Positions 1 through 6,382 of a stretch of DNA of 10,662 bases are shown here, in pieces (within the stretch, counting starts at the first letter, position 1; every line of letters begins with the position of its first letter). The translations under genes were made by a program, and so were the position numbers. This stretch comes from Sulfurovum sp. Lineage in GTDB: Bacteria; Campylobacterota; Campylobacteria; Campylobacterales; Sulfurovaceae. The stretch spans positions 1 through 10,662 of the forward strand of contig DYMW01000024.1 in the NCBI GenBank assembly GCA_020721385.1, in the 5' to 3' direction. The notes beneath the pieces are model-generated. The model ran no database searches. It was not told the DNA's origin and saw nothing but the letters and a program-made list of their open reading frames with translations.

Positions 1-1
1 T

Positions 2-82
2 ATTGCTACGGCACCGTATGGTAGTGCGTTGAAAAGTTCAATTCATATTTATGAAGTACCAGTAGATAATGGTAGCCATTAA
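2..82 (+). CDS. C-terminal end of an unrecognised protein (5' end outside window)
   Basis: The reading frame is open from the left edge and stops at TAA 80-82, giving 26 codons that end in IHIYEVPVDNGSH. Codon use resembles the rest of the window and there is no stop before 80. The stop overlaps the stop of the convergent gene at 79-459 by 4 bp, a normal way for two convergent genes to end. Too little is visible to assign a family. That this is a real gene end is an inference from the open frame and the tight convergent fit. Confidence 0.5.
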   Translation: MATAPYGSALKSSIHIYEVPVDNGSH

Positions 83-459
83 CATTCAGGAATATTCCCA
101 CTATCATTGGCATACTCATAAGTAAACTGATAGAGGTGGGAAGTCCACTCATCTTTATATGTCTCTTTTATAGCGGGACAAATTTCAATTACGGTCTCTT
201 TAAAATGACCCGATTCAGCTATCTCTTCCCATTCATCTTGGGAATGGGTGGCAGAAAAGTTAGAAGCACTTATGTTACAGATTGATTGAAGATATTTTAG
301 AAAAATTTTCTCTCCTTTTTTACGGTCGCCCGTAGTTAGATTATTATCAGTAGAAGAAAGTTCTATTGATATGGTGGTACTGTTGTTCTCAATTTCGGTC
401 GCATTTATCATGCTTAAGAATAAGATTGTTGATGTTACGATATGTAATGTCTGTTTCAT
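79..459 (-). CDS. Small secreted cytochrome c-like protein lacking a haem-binding CXXCH
   Basis: This 126-residue protein has an N-terminal signal peptide (hydrophobic residues about 5-19, probable cleavage after MINA at 20), so it should be periplasmic. A low-complexity Asn/Ser/Thr linker (about 24-43) follows. The segment from GDRKKGEKIF (44-53) through HSQDEWEEI (72-80) to YEYANDSG (114-121) resembles small c-type cytochrome-like proteins of Campylobacterota. There is no CXXCH anywhere, so covalent haem attachment is not expected. Three cysteines (61, 94 and the last residue, 126) are present and could form a disulfide. ATG at 459 is preceded by AAAGG about 9 nt upstream. Family resemblance is from memory of such sequences, and the function is unknown. 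The gene runs divergently from the peptidase and overlaps the end of the gene to its left. Confidence 0.7.
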   Translation of the reverse strand: MKQTLHIVTSTILFLSMINATEIENNSTTISIELSSTDNNLTTGDRKKGEKIFLKYLQSICNISASNFSATHSQDEWEEIAESGHFKETVIEICPAIKETYKDEWTSHLYQFTYEYANDSGNIPEC

Positions 460-503
460 GTTAATTTACCTTTATGATTTATTTTTATAAAAAAATTAAT
501 TTC

Positions 504-562
504 ATTATAAATAAAAAAAGTGTTAATTTGTGTAAATAAGGTGTTAAAATATTATAAATAAA
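504..562 (+). promoter_or_regulatory. AT-rich divergent promoter region with a repeated 12-mer
   Basis: The 116-bp gap between the two divergent genes is almost entirely A/T. ATTATAAATAAA occurs at 504-515 and again at 551-562, and GTGTTAA at 520-526 and 541-547. TATAAA at 553-558 is a possible -10 for the peptidase gene, but that would leave an extremely short leader, and TATAAA at 506-511 is an alternative. No -35 is visible. The start point cannot be fixed from sequence alone. Confidence 0.3.
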
Positions 563-575
563 GTAAAAAGAAGAG

Positions 576-1850
576 ATGATGAAAACAGAGATTATTGATT
601 ATTTTCAAATGTTAACAAAAATTCCCCATTGTAGCAAAATGGCTGATAATTTACTCACGTATTTAGAAGACTTTGGAACAGCACGAGGGTACAGTGTTGA
701 AATTGATCAGGCTAAAAATATACTTATTACAAAAGGGAATCCTAAATTGGCACTTCAAGCACATTATGACATGGTTTGTATGGGAAAAGCACCTCATATT
801 GAAACCTACATAAAAGAGGGGTGGATGTATGCCAAAGGTTCATCATTGGGAGCCGATAATGGTATGGCAATTGCAATGATGATGGTCTTAATGGAGAGAG
901 GTGAAGATTTGGAGTTTTTATTAACTGCCGATGAAGAGGTGGGCTTAATAGGGGCAAGTGCTTTAGATTTTGACTTGAAAAGTGCGTATATGCTTAATCT
1001 TGATTTTGAAGATGAAGCACAAGTTTGTATTGGTTGTGCAGGTGGATTGGATATTGTTGCCACCAAACAGTTTGAAAAGACATACCCTTTGGTCTATTTT
1101 TATGAAGTACGGGTAAATGATTTACCAGGAGGGCATTCAGGGGTAGATATTGACAAAGGTATTCCCAATGCCATTAAAGTTTTAGCAGAGTATCTACATG
1201 GACAAGATATTGTCATTGCTTCTTTTCATGGAGGTGAAAAATCCAATGCCATTCCTGCAGATGCCTTAGCCATTGTCTCTTCAGATTTTCCCTTAGAAGA
1301 TACGGAGATGGTCAAAGTCAAAGAGCTTGATGTTCGGATAAAAGTCTATGACATGATGAATCATTTAACCAGACTGATTAATAATTTTACCAATGGGGTG
1401 TTGAGTTATAATGATGAATTGTCTCTTCCTGACACCAGTATTAATTTGGGTATTTTGAATTATGTAGAGGGAAAAGTAGAGTTAACCGCCAGTGCAAGAG
1501 CAATGAGTGCTAAGGGATTAAAGCAAATTGAACAAGAGTATCAAAAGTTTTTTGAAGTTTTTGAGTTTGAGACCACCATTACAGAAAAATATCCTTCTTG
1601 GAAACCAGAAGTTAATGCGTTTACCAAAGAGGTTCATGATGCAATGATGGAAGTGTATCATGAGAGTGCGTATAAAGCGATTCATGCAGGGTTAGAGTGT
1701 GGGGTAATTTCTAAACGTTATCCAACCATGCAGTTTGCTTCCATTGGACCTACAATTGTTAATCCACATTCAACCAGAGAGAGGGTTAATTTGGATTCAG
1801 TTGGTAAAATTTTCAAGGTTGTTGAAGCGGTAATTCGTAAAGTAAATTAG
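576..1850 (+). CDS. pepD: M20 family metallopeptidase, PepD-type (aminoacyl-histidine dipeptidase)
   Basis: This 424-residue cytoplasmic enzyme belongs to the di-zinc M20 peptidases and most resembles PepD, which hydrolyses Xaa-His and other dipeptides. Visible ligands and motifs are His63 and Asp65 in LQAHYDMVC, Asp94 in LGADNGMA, the Glu120-Glu121 pair in TADEEVG, Asp143 in NLDFEDEAQ followed by the PepD-like CIGCAGG, and the C-terminal His398 in NPHSTRERV. The lid/dimerisation domain carries GGHSGVDID (His187). E. coli PepD is about 485 residues, so this is a shorter version. Two ATGs are adjacent (576 and 579); the purine-rich AAGAAGAG just upstream sits too close to the first, so 579 may be the start in use. 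The family assignment is firm, but the exact dipeptide range is not visible. Confidence 0.88.
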   Translation: MMKTEIIDYFQMLTKIPHCSKMADNLLTYLEDFGTARGYSVEIDQAKNILITKGNPKLALQAHYDMVCMGKAPHIETYIKEGWMYAKGSSLGADNGMAIAMMMVLMERGEDLEFLLTADEEVGLIGASALDFDLKSAYMLNLDFEDEAQVCIGCAGGLDIVATKQFEKTYPLVYFYEVRVNDLPGGHSGVDIDKGIPNAIKVLAEYLHGQDIVIASFHGGEKSNAIPADALAIVSSDFPLEDTEMVKVKELDVRIKVYDMMNHLTRLINNFTNGVLSYNDELSLPDTSINLGILNYVEGKVELTASARAMSAKGLKQIEQEYQKFFEVFEFETTITEKYPSWKPEVNAFTKEVHDAMMEVYHESAYKAIHAGLECGVISKRYPTMQFASIGPTIVNPHSTRERVNLDSVGKIFKVVEAVIRKVN

Positions 1851-1857
1851 GACATTC

Positions 1858-1866
1858 TGCTATAAT
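1858..1866 (+). promoter_or_regulatory. Extended -10 promoter for the Sel1-repeat gene
   Basis: TGC followed by a perfect TATAAT (1861-1866) lies 8 bp after the peptidase stop and 33 bp before the ATG at 1899. Transcription would begin near 1873. This also argues against the longer TTG start at 1866, which would fall inside the -10 box. No -35 is apparent, as is common for sigma-70 promoters in Campylobacterota. Confidence 0.55.
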
Positions 1867-1898
1867 TGCTGTTAAATATTAAATGTTTAGGAGTAGTG

Positions 1899-2564
1899 AT
1901 GCATAAATTTATTTTTGCACTATTTGTATTAATAGAGAGTGTGAATGCCAATGAGCCATTTGTACAGATTAATCAAGTAAACGTTCAGCAAAAAGAGAGT
2001 GCTGAACATTGGGATACGGTTGGTATGAATTTTGCCTTAGGTCGAGGGGTTCAACAAAATTATAATCAAGCTGTTGTCTATTTTGAACGTGCAGTTAAAG
2101 AGAATTATCCTTTGGCTCAATATCATTTAGCAGTTGCATATGAAAATGGATTGGGTGTTAAAGGCAATATGTACAGAGCGATGGAGCTTTATACCGATGC
2201 CGCCAATGCAGGGCAACGTGATGCTCAATATACGTTAGCCAAGCTGTATGAGAATGGTATTCAGGTGAAACAAAACAAAGAGATTGCAACCTATTGGTAT
2301 GATCAAGCAAATAAACAAGAGCCTTTAAAAAAAGAAGAGCCTTTAGAAACCGCAGAGAGTGATTACCTTTTAGGTGAAACCTATGCTCAAGGTAAAGGAG
2401 TAAAACAAGATTATAAAGAGGCGTATCAATATTTTTTAAAGTCTGCAAACAAAGGTTCTAAAAAAGCTCAATATGCTTTGGGATTGGCGTATGAAAAAGG
2501 GTTGGGGGTTGAGAAAAATATTCAAACCTCGTTAATTTGGTACAAACTCGCAGCAGAACAGTAG
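1899..2564 (+). CDS. Secreted Sel1-repeat (tetratricopeptide-like) protein
   Basis: The protein has 221 residues. The first 17 form a signal peptide (cleavage probably after SVNA), so it should be exported. The rest is made of about five Sel1-like repeats of some 36 residues, near 38-74, 75-110, 111-142, 154-191 and 192-221, each showing the A..Y..G.GV..N...A..w/yy..A pattern. Repeat 3 is degenerate and followed by a Lys/Glu/Pro linker (139-153). Sel1 arrays act as protein-protein interaction scaffolds. Helicobacter Hcp proteins have the same fold with one disulfide per repeat, but this one has no cysteine at all. The start at 1899 is chosen because AGGAG (1889-1893) sits 5 nt upstream and a -10 box lies at 1861-1866. 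The partner is unknown. Confidence 0.82.
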   Translation: MHKFIFALFVLIESVNANEPFVQINQVNVQQKESAEHWDTVGMNFALGRGVQQNYNQAVVYFERAVKENYPLAQYHLAVAYENGLGVKGNMYRAMELYTDAANAGQRDAQYTLAKLYENGIQVKQNKEIATYWYDQANKQEPLKKEEPLETAESDYLLGETYAQGKGVKQDYKEAYQYFLKSANKGSKKAQYALGLAYEKGLGVEKNIQTSLIWYKLAAEQ

Positions 2565-2572
2565 AAGTTTTG

Positions 2573-2760
2573 ATGAATATTTTACACACTTCAGATTTAA
2601 ATTTAGGCTTTTTTTACTTTTTACCTTTGCTTTAAGTTATTCTTTATAGGATTGCTTATATGACAATGAGATTAAACTCGAAGAGAAGGTTTTGGAAGGG
2701 ATTGAGTTTTTGGATGAAGAGCAATTATACGAGGAGATGGTACGAGTAAGGTTGAGCTGA
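2573..2760 (+). pseudogene. Degenerate remnant of a metallophosphoesterase (SbcD/DNA-repair exonuclease-like) gene
   Basis: Starting at ATG 2573, eight bases after the Sel1 stop, the frame reads MNILHTSDLNLG and stops at 2633-2635. This matches the start of SbcD-type nucleases (consensus near M.ILHTSD.HLG), except that the metal-binding His of the DxH motif is Asn. A different frame (2650-2760) gives LYDNEIKLEEKVLEGIEF and continues to a TGA at 2758-2760, like an acidic C-terminal tail. A complete gene of this type is around 1 kb, so most is missing and a frameshift separates the pieces. The next gene, nth, ends one base later. The N-terminal match is seen directly. That both pieces come from one gene is an inference. 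Confidence 0.45.
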
Positions 2761-2761
2761 G

Positions 2762-3412
2762 TTAAACCTTAAACGTTTCACGTGTTCGACAATGCTCTTC
2801 CATAAAACATCCTTCACATTCTGGCTTAACAGCTTTACAGTGGTAGCGTCCAAAAAGTACCATGGCTTGATGCAGTAGGTGGAGGTCGGTTTTAAATTTT
2901 TTAGTTAACTCTTCTTCAGTTTTTGTGGCTGTTTTGGCATCACTGAGTCCTAAACGATGAGCCACTCTAAAAACATGGGTATCCACAGCCATAACGTTGG
3001 CACCTGTATACTCTATCATTACCACATTGGCTGTTTTTTGTCCGACTCCTGCCAATTTCATCAGTTCTTTTTGTTCTAAAGGAATTTCACCATTGTAGTT
3101 TTCTATCACAGATTGAGCCATTTTGATAAGGTTTTTGGCTTTGTTGTTAAAAAAAGAGCAAGAGCTTATGTGGCTTTTAACATCTTCTAAATTGGCATTG
3201 GCAAGGGTTATGGGATTGGGGTAAGTTTTAAAAAGAGCAGGAGTAATGATATTGACCCGTTTATCGGTGCATTGTGCCGAAAGCATGACCGAAATAAGGA
3301 GTTCATAGAGGTTGTTGTAGTTGAGTTCAGTTAAAGAGTTTGGGTAGTGTTTTAAGAAGAGTGCCTTAATGAGTTCTATCTCTTTTTGGGTTGCTTTTTT
3401 GATTTTTGCCAT
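2762..3412 (-). CDS. nth: Endonuclease III (DNA glycosylase/AP lyase)
   Basis: Nth removes oxidised pyrimidines from DNA and nicks the resulting abasic site in base-excision repair. The 216 residues are full length (E. coli 211). The helix-hairpin-helix is LAGVGQKTANV (120-130) with the catalytic lysine at 126. The catalytic aspartate is Asp144 in AVDTHVFRVAHRLG. The 4Fe-4S cluster loop is complete with Cys192, Cys199, Cys202 and Cys208 in the C-x6-C-x2-C-x5-C spacing. The start codon has only a weak purine-rich leader (AGAGAATGGATA). The gene is convergent with the relic to its left and divergent from the PEB4-type gene, the same nth / PEB4 / aldolase arrangement as recalled in Campylobacter jejuni (Cj0595-Cj0597). 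Confidence 0.95.
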   Translation of the reverse strand: MAKIKKATQKEIELIKALFLKHYPNSLTELNYNNLYELLISVMLSAQCTDKRVNIITPALFKTYPNPITLANANLEDVKSHISSCSFFNNKAKNLIKMAQSVIENYNGEIPLEQKELMKLAGVGQKTANVVMIEYTGANVMAVDTHVFRVAHRLGLSDAKTATKTEEELTKKFKTDLHLLHQAMVLFGRYHCKAVKPECEGCFMEEHCRTRETFKV

Positions 3413-3442
3413 TATCCATTCTCTGTTTATTTTTTTCTCTAA

Positions 3443-3451
3443 TGGTATAAT
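3443..3451 (+). promoter_or_regulatory. Possible distal extended -10 promoter of the PEB4-type operon
   Basis: TGG followed by a perfect TATAAT (3446-3451) lies about 90 bp before the ATG at 3542, in the nth/PEB4 gap. Transcription would begin near 3458. Part of the site also reads as a weaker -10 (CATTAT) on the other strand, so it could contribute to nth expression. Confidence 0.4.
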
Positions 3452-3500
3452 GCAACACTTAAATTGAGCTAAAATGGTTTACGAATCATTTACCAAATTA

Positions 3501-3509
3501 TGCTATAGT
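3501..3509 (+). promoter_or_regulatory. Possible proximal extended -10 promoter of the PEB4-type operon
   Basis: TGC followed by TATAGT (3504-3509) lies 32 bp upstream of the ATG at 3542. It would give a short leader containing the AAGGA ribosome binding site at 3532-3536. Five of six bases match TATAAT. Confidence 0.4.
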
Positions 3510-3541
3510 TTAAAAATCTTAATCTATATATAAGGATAAAA

Positions 3542-4357
3542 ATGTATAAAATATTTAAAATTTCTCTTATTTTTCTTTCATTAATGACCATAAGTACGAT
3601 GGCATCGGAAATTTTAGCTACGGTAAATGGTCAAACTATAACTCAAGAAGATGTCAATAATTTTGTTGTTACGAGTATTCCAGGAGCCAGTTTTGATGCG
3701 TTAACTGAGGCACAACGAAAATCGGTTCTTAATCAAATGATTGAGAGAAAACTTTTTCTTGCGGATGCTAAGAAAAGTAAAATAGTCAATAAAGCAGAAT
3801 TTACAAAAGCACTTGAAAAGCTTAAAGAGAATCTTATACTTGATTTTTGGATGAAAGAGAAAGTAGAAGAGATTGTTATAAGTGATAAAGAGGCAGAAGC
3901 GTTTTATCAAAAAAATAGTGAAAAATTTGTACAACCAGCATCGGTTAAAGCTCGACATATTTTGTTGTCCACACAAGAAGAGGCACAAGCCATTATTGAT
4001 GAGTTAATGGACAGCCAACAACTTGAAGAAAAATTTATTGAATTGGCAAAAACAAAATCGACGGGACCTAGTGGACCTAATGGTGGAAATTTGGGTTGGT
4101 TTACTCAAGATCAGATGGTTCCAGAGTTTTCCGATGCAGCGTTTGCTATGTTTAAAGGACAAATAAGTAAAAAGCCTATTCAGACACAATTTGGATATCA
4201 TGTGATTTATGTGGAGGATAAAAAAGATAAAACAGTCCTTGACTTTAAGGATGTAAAAGCAGATATTGTCCAGACATTACGAATGCAACAGTTTAAAAGT
4301 AAATTAGAAGAGTTGGGTGAAAAATTGAAAAAAACAGCCAAAATTACTGTAAAATAA
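3542..4357 (+). CDS. PEB4-type periplasmic peptidyl-prolyl cis-trans isomerase / SurA-like chaperone
   Basis: This 271-residue protein has a signal peptide (1-21, cleavage near STMA|SE) and no lipobox. The mature N-terminus (23-130) is a SurA-like chaperone region starting ILATVNGQTITQEDV. The parvulin domain follows at about 133-227, with VKARHILLS, then GPSGPNGGNLGWF, then GYHVIYVED. A lysine-rich helical tail (230-271) returns to the chaperone region. Size, layout and position between nth and the class II aldolase match PEB4/Cbf2 of Campylobacter jejuni (Cj0596), a chaperone for outer-membrane proteins and adhesion. AAGGA at 3532-3536, 5 nt before the ATG, supports the start. It is the first gene of a + strand cluster, with the aldolase ATG 29 bp after its stop and no terminator between. 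Confidence 0.9.
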   Translation: MYKIFKISLIFLSLMTISTMASEILATVNGQTITQEDVNNFVVTSIPGASFDALTEAQRKSVLNQMIERKLFLADAKKSKIVNKAEFTKALEKLKENLILDFWMKEKVEEIVISDKEAEAFYQKNSEKFVQPASVKARHILLSTQEEAQAIIDELMDSQQLEEKFIELAKTKSTGPSGPNGGNLGWFTQDQMVPEFSDAAFAMFKGQISKKPIQTQFGYHVIYVEDKKDKTVLDFKDVKADIVQTLRMQQFKSKLEELGEKLKKTAKITVK

Positions 4358-4386
4358 TAAAAAAATAGTTTAAGGTTAAAAAGAAA

Positions 4387-5460
4387 ATGAGTAAAAAAGT
4401 ATTAGATAGTTTACCGTGTGGTGTGTTAAGTGGTGATGATGTTCAAAAACTTTTTGCAATTGCAAAAGAAGAAGGGTTTGCTATTCCTGCTGTAAATGTG
4501 GTAGGAACATCGACCATCAATGCCGTATTGGAAGCAGCACAAAATGTTAAATCTCCAATTATTATTCAGTTTTCCAATGGTGGAGGAGAGTTTTATGCAG
4601 GTAAAGGAATGGCAAGTGACCAAAAAGCAATTCTTGGTACCATTGCAGGAGCCAAACATATACATACTGTAGCCCAAGCTTATGGCATACCTGTGCTTCT
4701 TCATACCGATCATGCTGCTAAAAAACTTCTTCCTTGGATTGATGCCCTTTTAGATGCGAGTGAAGAACACTTTCAAACTTTTGGAAAACCTCTTTTCTCA
4801 TCGCACATGCTTGACCTTTCTGAAGAGCCACTTGAAGAGAATATTGAAATTTGTAAAACCTATTTAGAGCGTATGAGTAAAATTGGTATTACTTTAGAGA
4901 TAGAGCTTGGTGTAACAGGTGGAGAAGAAGATGGTGTAGACAATAGCGATGTGGATAATGCACTGCTTTATACCCAACCACAAGAGGTGGCTTATGCGTA
5001 TGAAGAGTTATTAAAAGTTTCTCCTATGTTTACGATTGCTGCTTCATTTGGTAATGTACATGGGGTTTATAAACCAGGTAATGTGGTTTTAACACCAATT
5101 ATTTTGGATAATTCTCAAAAATATATTCAAGAGAAATTCAACACTACCGATAAACCTGTGAATTTTGTTTTCCATGGTGGTTCAGGTTCTGAGCTTTCTG
5201 AGATTAGAGAAGCCATTAGTTATGGGGTTATTAAAATGAATATTGATACCGATACACAATGGGCATTTTGGGATGGTGTACGTGGATATGTTGAACAATA
5301 TCACGCTTATTTACAAGGACAAATTGGTAACCCAGAGGGTGATGATAAACCAAATAAAAAATATTACGACCCAAGAAAATGGTTACGAGAAGGTGAGCTT
5401 TCTGTGGTTAAACGATTAGAGAAAGCCTTTTCTGATTTGAATTGTTTGGATAGAAACTAA
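4387..5460 (+). CDS. fba: Class II fructose-bisphosphate aldolase
   Basis: This cytoplasmic zinc enzyme interconverts fructose 1,6-bisphosphate with dihydroxyacetone phosphate and glyceraldehyde 3-phosphate. At 357 residues it is almost colinear with E. coli FbaA (359), with key residues offset by one: Asp108 and zinc ligand His109 in LLHTDHAAKK, Glu173, Glu180 and Glu181 in GVTGGEEDG, zinc ligands His225 (GNVHGVY) and His263 (VFHGGSGS), and Asn285/Asp287 in MNIDTDTQWAFW. AAGG at 4372-4375 precedes the ATG by 11 nt, with a closer AAGAAA. It sits between the PEB4-type gene and a PLP-enzyme gene. In an autotrophic Campylobacterota host it would mainly serve gluconeogenesis, but that role is an inference. 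Confidence 0.96.
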   Translation: MSKKVLDSLPCGVLSGDDVQKLFAIAKEEGFAIPAVNVVGTSTINAVLEAAQNVKSPIIIQFSNGGGEFYAGKGMASDQKAILGTIAGAKHIHTVAQAYGIPVLLHTDHAAKKLLPWIDALLDASEEHFQTFGKPLFSSHMLDLSEEPLEENIEICKTYLERMSKIGITLEIELGVTGGEEDGVDNSDVDNALLYTQPQEVAYAYEELLKVSPMFTIAASFGNVHGVYKPGNVVLTPIILDNSQKYIQEKFNTTDKPVNFVFHGGSGSELSEIREAISYGVIKMNIDTDTQWAFWDGVRGYVEQYHAYLQGQIGNPEGDDKPNKKYYDPRKWLREGELSVVKRLEKAFSDLNCLDRN

Positions 5461-5476
5461 ATTGAAAACCCAAAAA

Positions 5477-5495
5477 GACAAGGCATTGCCTTGTC
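5477..5495. repeat. 9-bp perfect palindrome at the aldolase/PLP-enzyme junction
   Basis: GACAAGGCA (5477-5485) and TGCCTTGTC (5487-5495) are perfect reverse complements around a single T. GTCCCTA follows on the right. No U-run follows, so it does not look like a terminator. Palindromes ending in (TA)GGGAC/GTCCC(TA) resemble dispersed REP-like repeats of other bacteria, but that comparison is from memory. It lies just upstream of the ATG at 5504 and inside the reading frame if TTG 5462 is used. Confidence 0.6.
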
Positions 5496-5503
5496 GTCCC
5501 TAT

Positions 5504-6355
5504 ATGTTACATTCTCCTATTGAAGAAAAACTCTTTGAACCGCACACCATTTATATTAAACGGGATGATTTATTAAGTCCAGAATTTTCAGGCAATAAAG
5601 CACGAAAGTTTTACTATTATTTACAAAATGATTTTCCTCATATAAAAAAAATAGTCTCTTATGGTTCCAATCAATCCAATGCCATGTATTCTCTCTCTGT
5701 TCTTGCCAAGATAAAAGGGTGGAAGTTTGACTATTATGTCAATCACTTACCCTCTTATTTGGGAGAAAATCCCCATGGAAATTTTAAACATGCTTTGGAT
5801 AATGGTATGACCATTCACGTAGGTGAGGATGTTTCCACCGCAATGATAAAGAAGAGTATACTTTTTATAGAAGAGGGTGGACGAGAAGAGAATGCTGAAT
5901 ATGGATTAAAAATTTTAGCGGATGAGATTGCCATTTGGAAAAAAGAACAAGGTATTGAAGCATTAAATATTTTTTTACCTTCGGGTACAGGAACAACAGC
6001 ACTCTATTTGCAAAAAAATAGTTCAGATTGTGTTTATACTACGCCTTGTGTGGGGGATGTTGAGTATTTAAAAAAACAGTTTTTGATGTTGGAAGAAAAT
6101 GAGAAAAACCATCCTTTTATTCTTGTACCTTCTAAAAAGCGACACTTTGGAAAGCTTTACAGAGAGTCTTATAATATTTGGCTCAAATTACAAGACAAAA
6201 TGGGTATAGAGTTTGACTTACTTTATGACCCTGTGGGATGGTTAATACTGTTGGAAAATCCAGAAATTTTTCAAAAGCCTACACTCTATATTCATCAAGG
6301 TGGTCTAATAGGAAATGAGAGTATGTTGGCAAGATACCAAAGAAAATATGATTAA
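5504..6355 (+). CDS. PLP-dependent enzyme, ACC deaminase / D-cysteine desulfhydrase-like (fold type II)
   Basis: The 283 residues counted from ATG 5504 show the pattern of the ACC deaminase/D-cysteine desulfhydrase family: YIKRDDLLSPEFSGNKARKF with the probable PLP lysine at 32, the substrate/cofactor loop SYGSNQSN (52-59), the phosphate-binding glycine loop PSGTGTT (159-165), and IHQGGLIGN (263-271) near the C-terminus. The family is about 300-340 residues, so this is slightly short. The same frame is open back to a TTG at 5462, one base after the aldolase stop, which would add 14 residues encoded across the palindrome at 5477-5495. I prefer the ATG because it places the SPIEE segment near the N-terminus as expected, but no Shine-Dalgarno precedes it, and the TTG has only a weak GGA 11 nt upstream. 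The substrate is unknown; true ACC deaminase activity is not implied. Confidence 0.82.
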   Translation: MLHSPIEEKLFEPHTIYIKRDDLLSPEFSGNKARKFYYYLQNDFPHIKKIVSYGSNQSNAMYSLSVLAKIKGWKFDYYVNHLPSYLGENPHGNFKHALDNGMTIHVGEDVSTAMIKKSILFIEEGGREENAEYGLKILADEIAIWKKEQGIEALNIFLPSGTGTTALYLQKNSSDCVYTTPCVGDVEYLKKQFLMLEENEKNHPFILVPSKKRHFGKLYRESYNIWLKLQDKMGIEFDLLYDPVGWLILLENPEIFQKPTLYIHQGGLIGNESMLARYQRKYD

Positions 6356-6370
6356 AAAAATATGATTAAA
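6343..6370. repeat. 14-bp perfect tandem duplication at the end of the PLP-enzyme gene
   Basis: The unit AAAATATGATTAAA occurs at 6343-6356 and immediately again at 6357-6370. The first copy holds the last codons and TAA of the PLP-enzyme gene. The second fills most of the gap before the hisD ribosome binding site, so the duplicated copy is outside both coding regions. It looks like a replication-slippage event. Confidence 0.8.
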
Positions 6371-6382
6371 AAGGAAATATAA

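Noticed and set aside
806..1066. 86-residue - strand frame inside the peptidase gene, and a 71-residue one at 742-957
   Set aside because: Both overlap a well-supported M20 peptidase in antisense and show no recognisable protein pattern.
1866..1898. Longer TTG start for the Sel1-repeat protein
   Set aside because: The TTG falls within the TATAAT box, adds residues before the signal peptide and lacks a Shine-Dalgarno. ATG 1899 has AGGAG at the right distance.
2319..2352. Short direct repeat (GAGCCTTTA twice) within the Sel1 gene
   Set aside because: It encodes the Glu/Pro/Leu linker after repeat 3. This is ordinary low-complexity coding sequence and not a mobile or regulatory repeat.
3701..3988. 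95-residue - strand frame inside the PEB4-type gene
   Set aside because: Phe/Lys/Cys-rich antisense shadow of an A/T-rich coding sequence, with no family resemblance.
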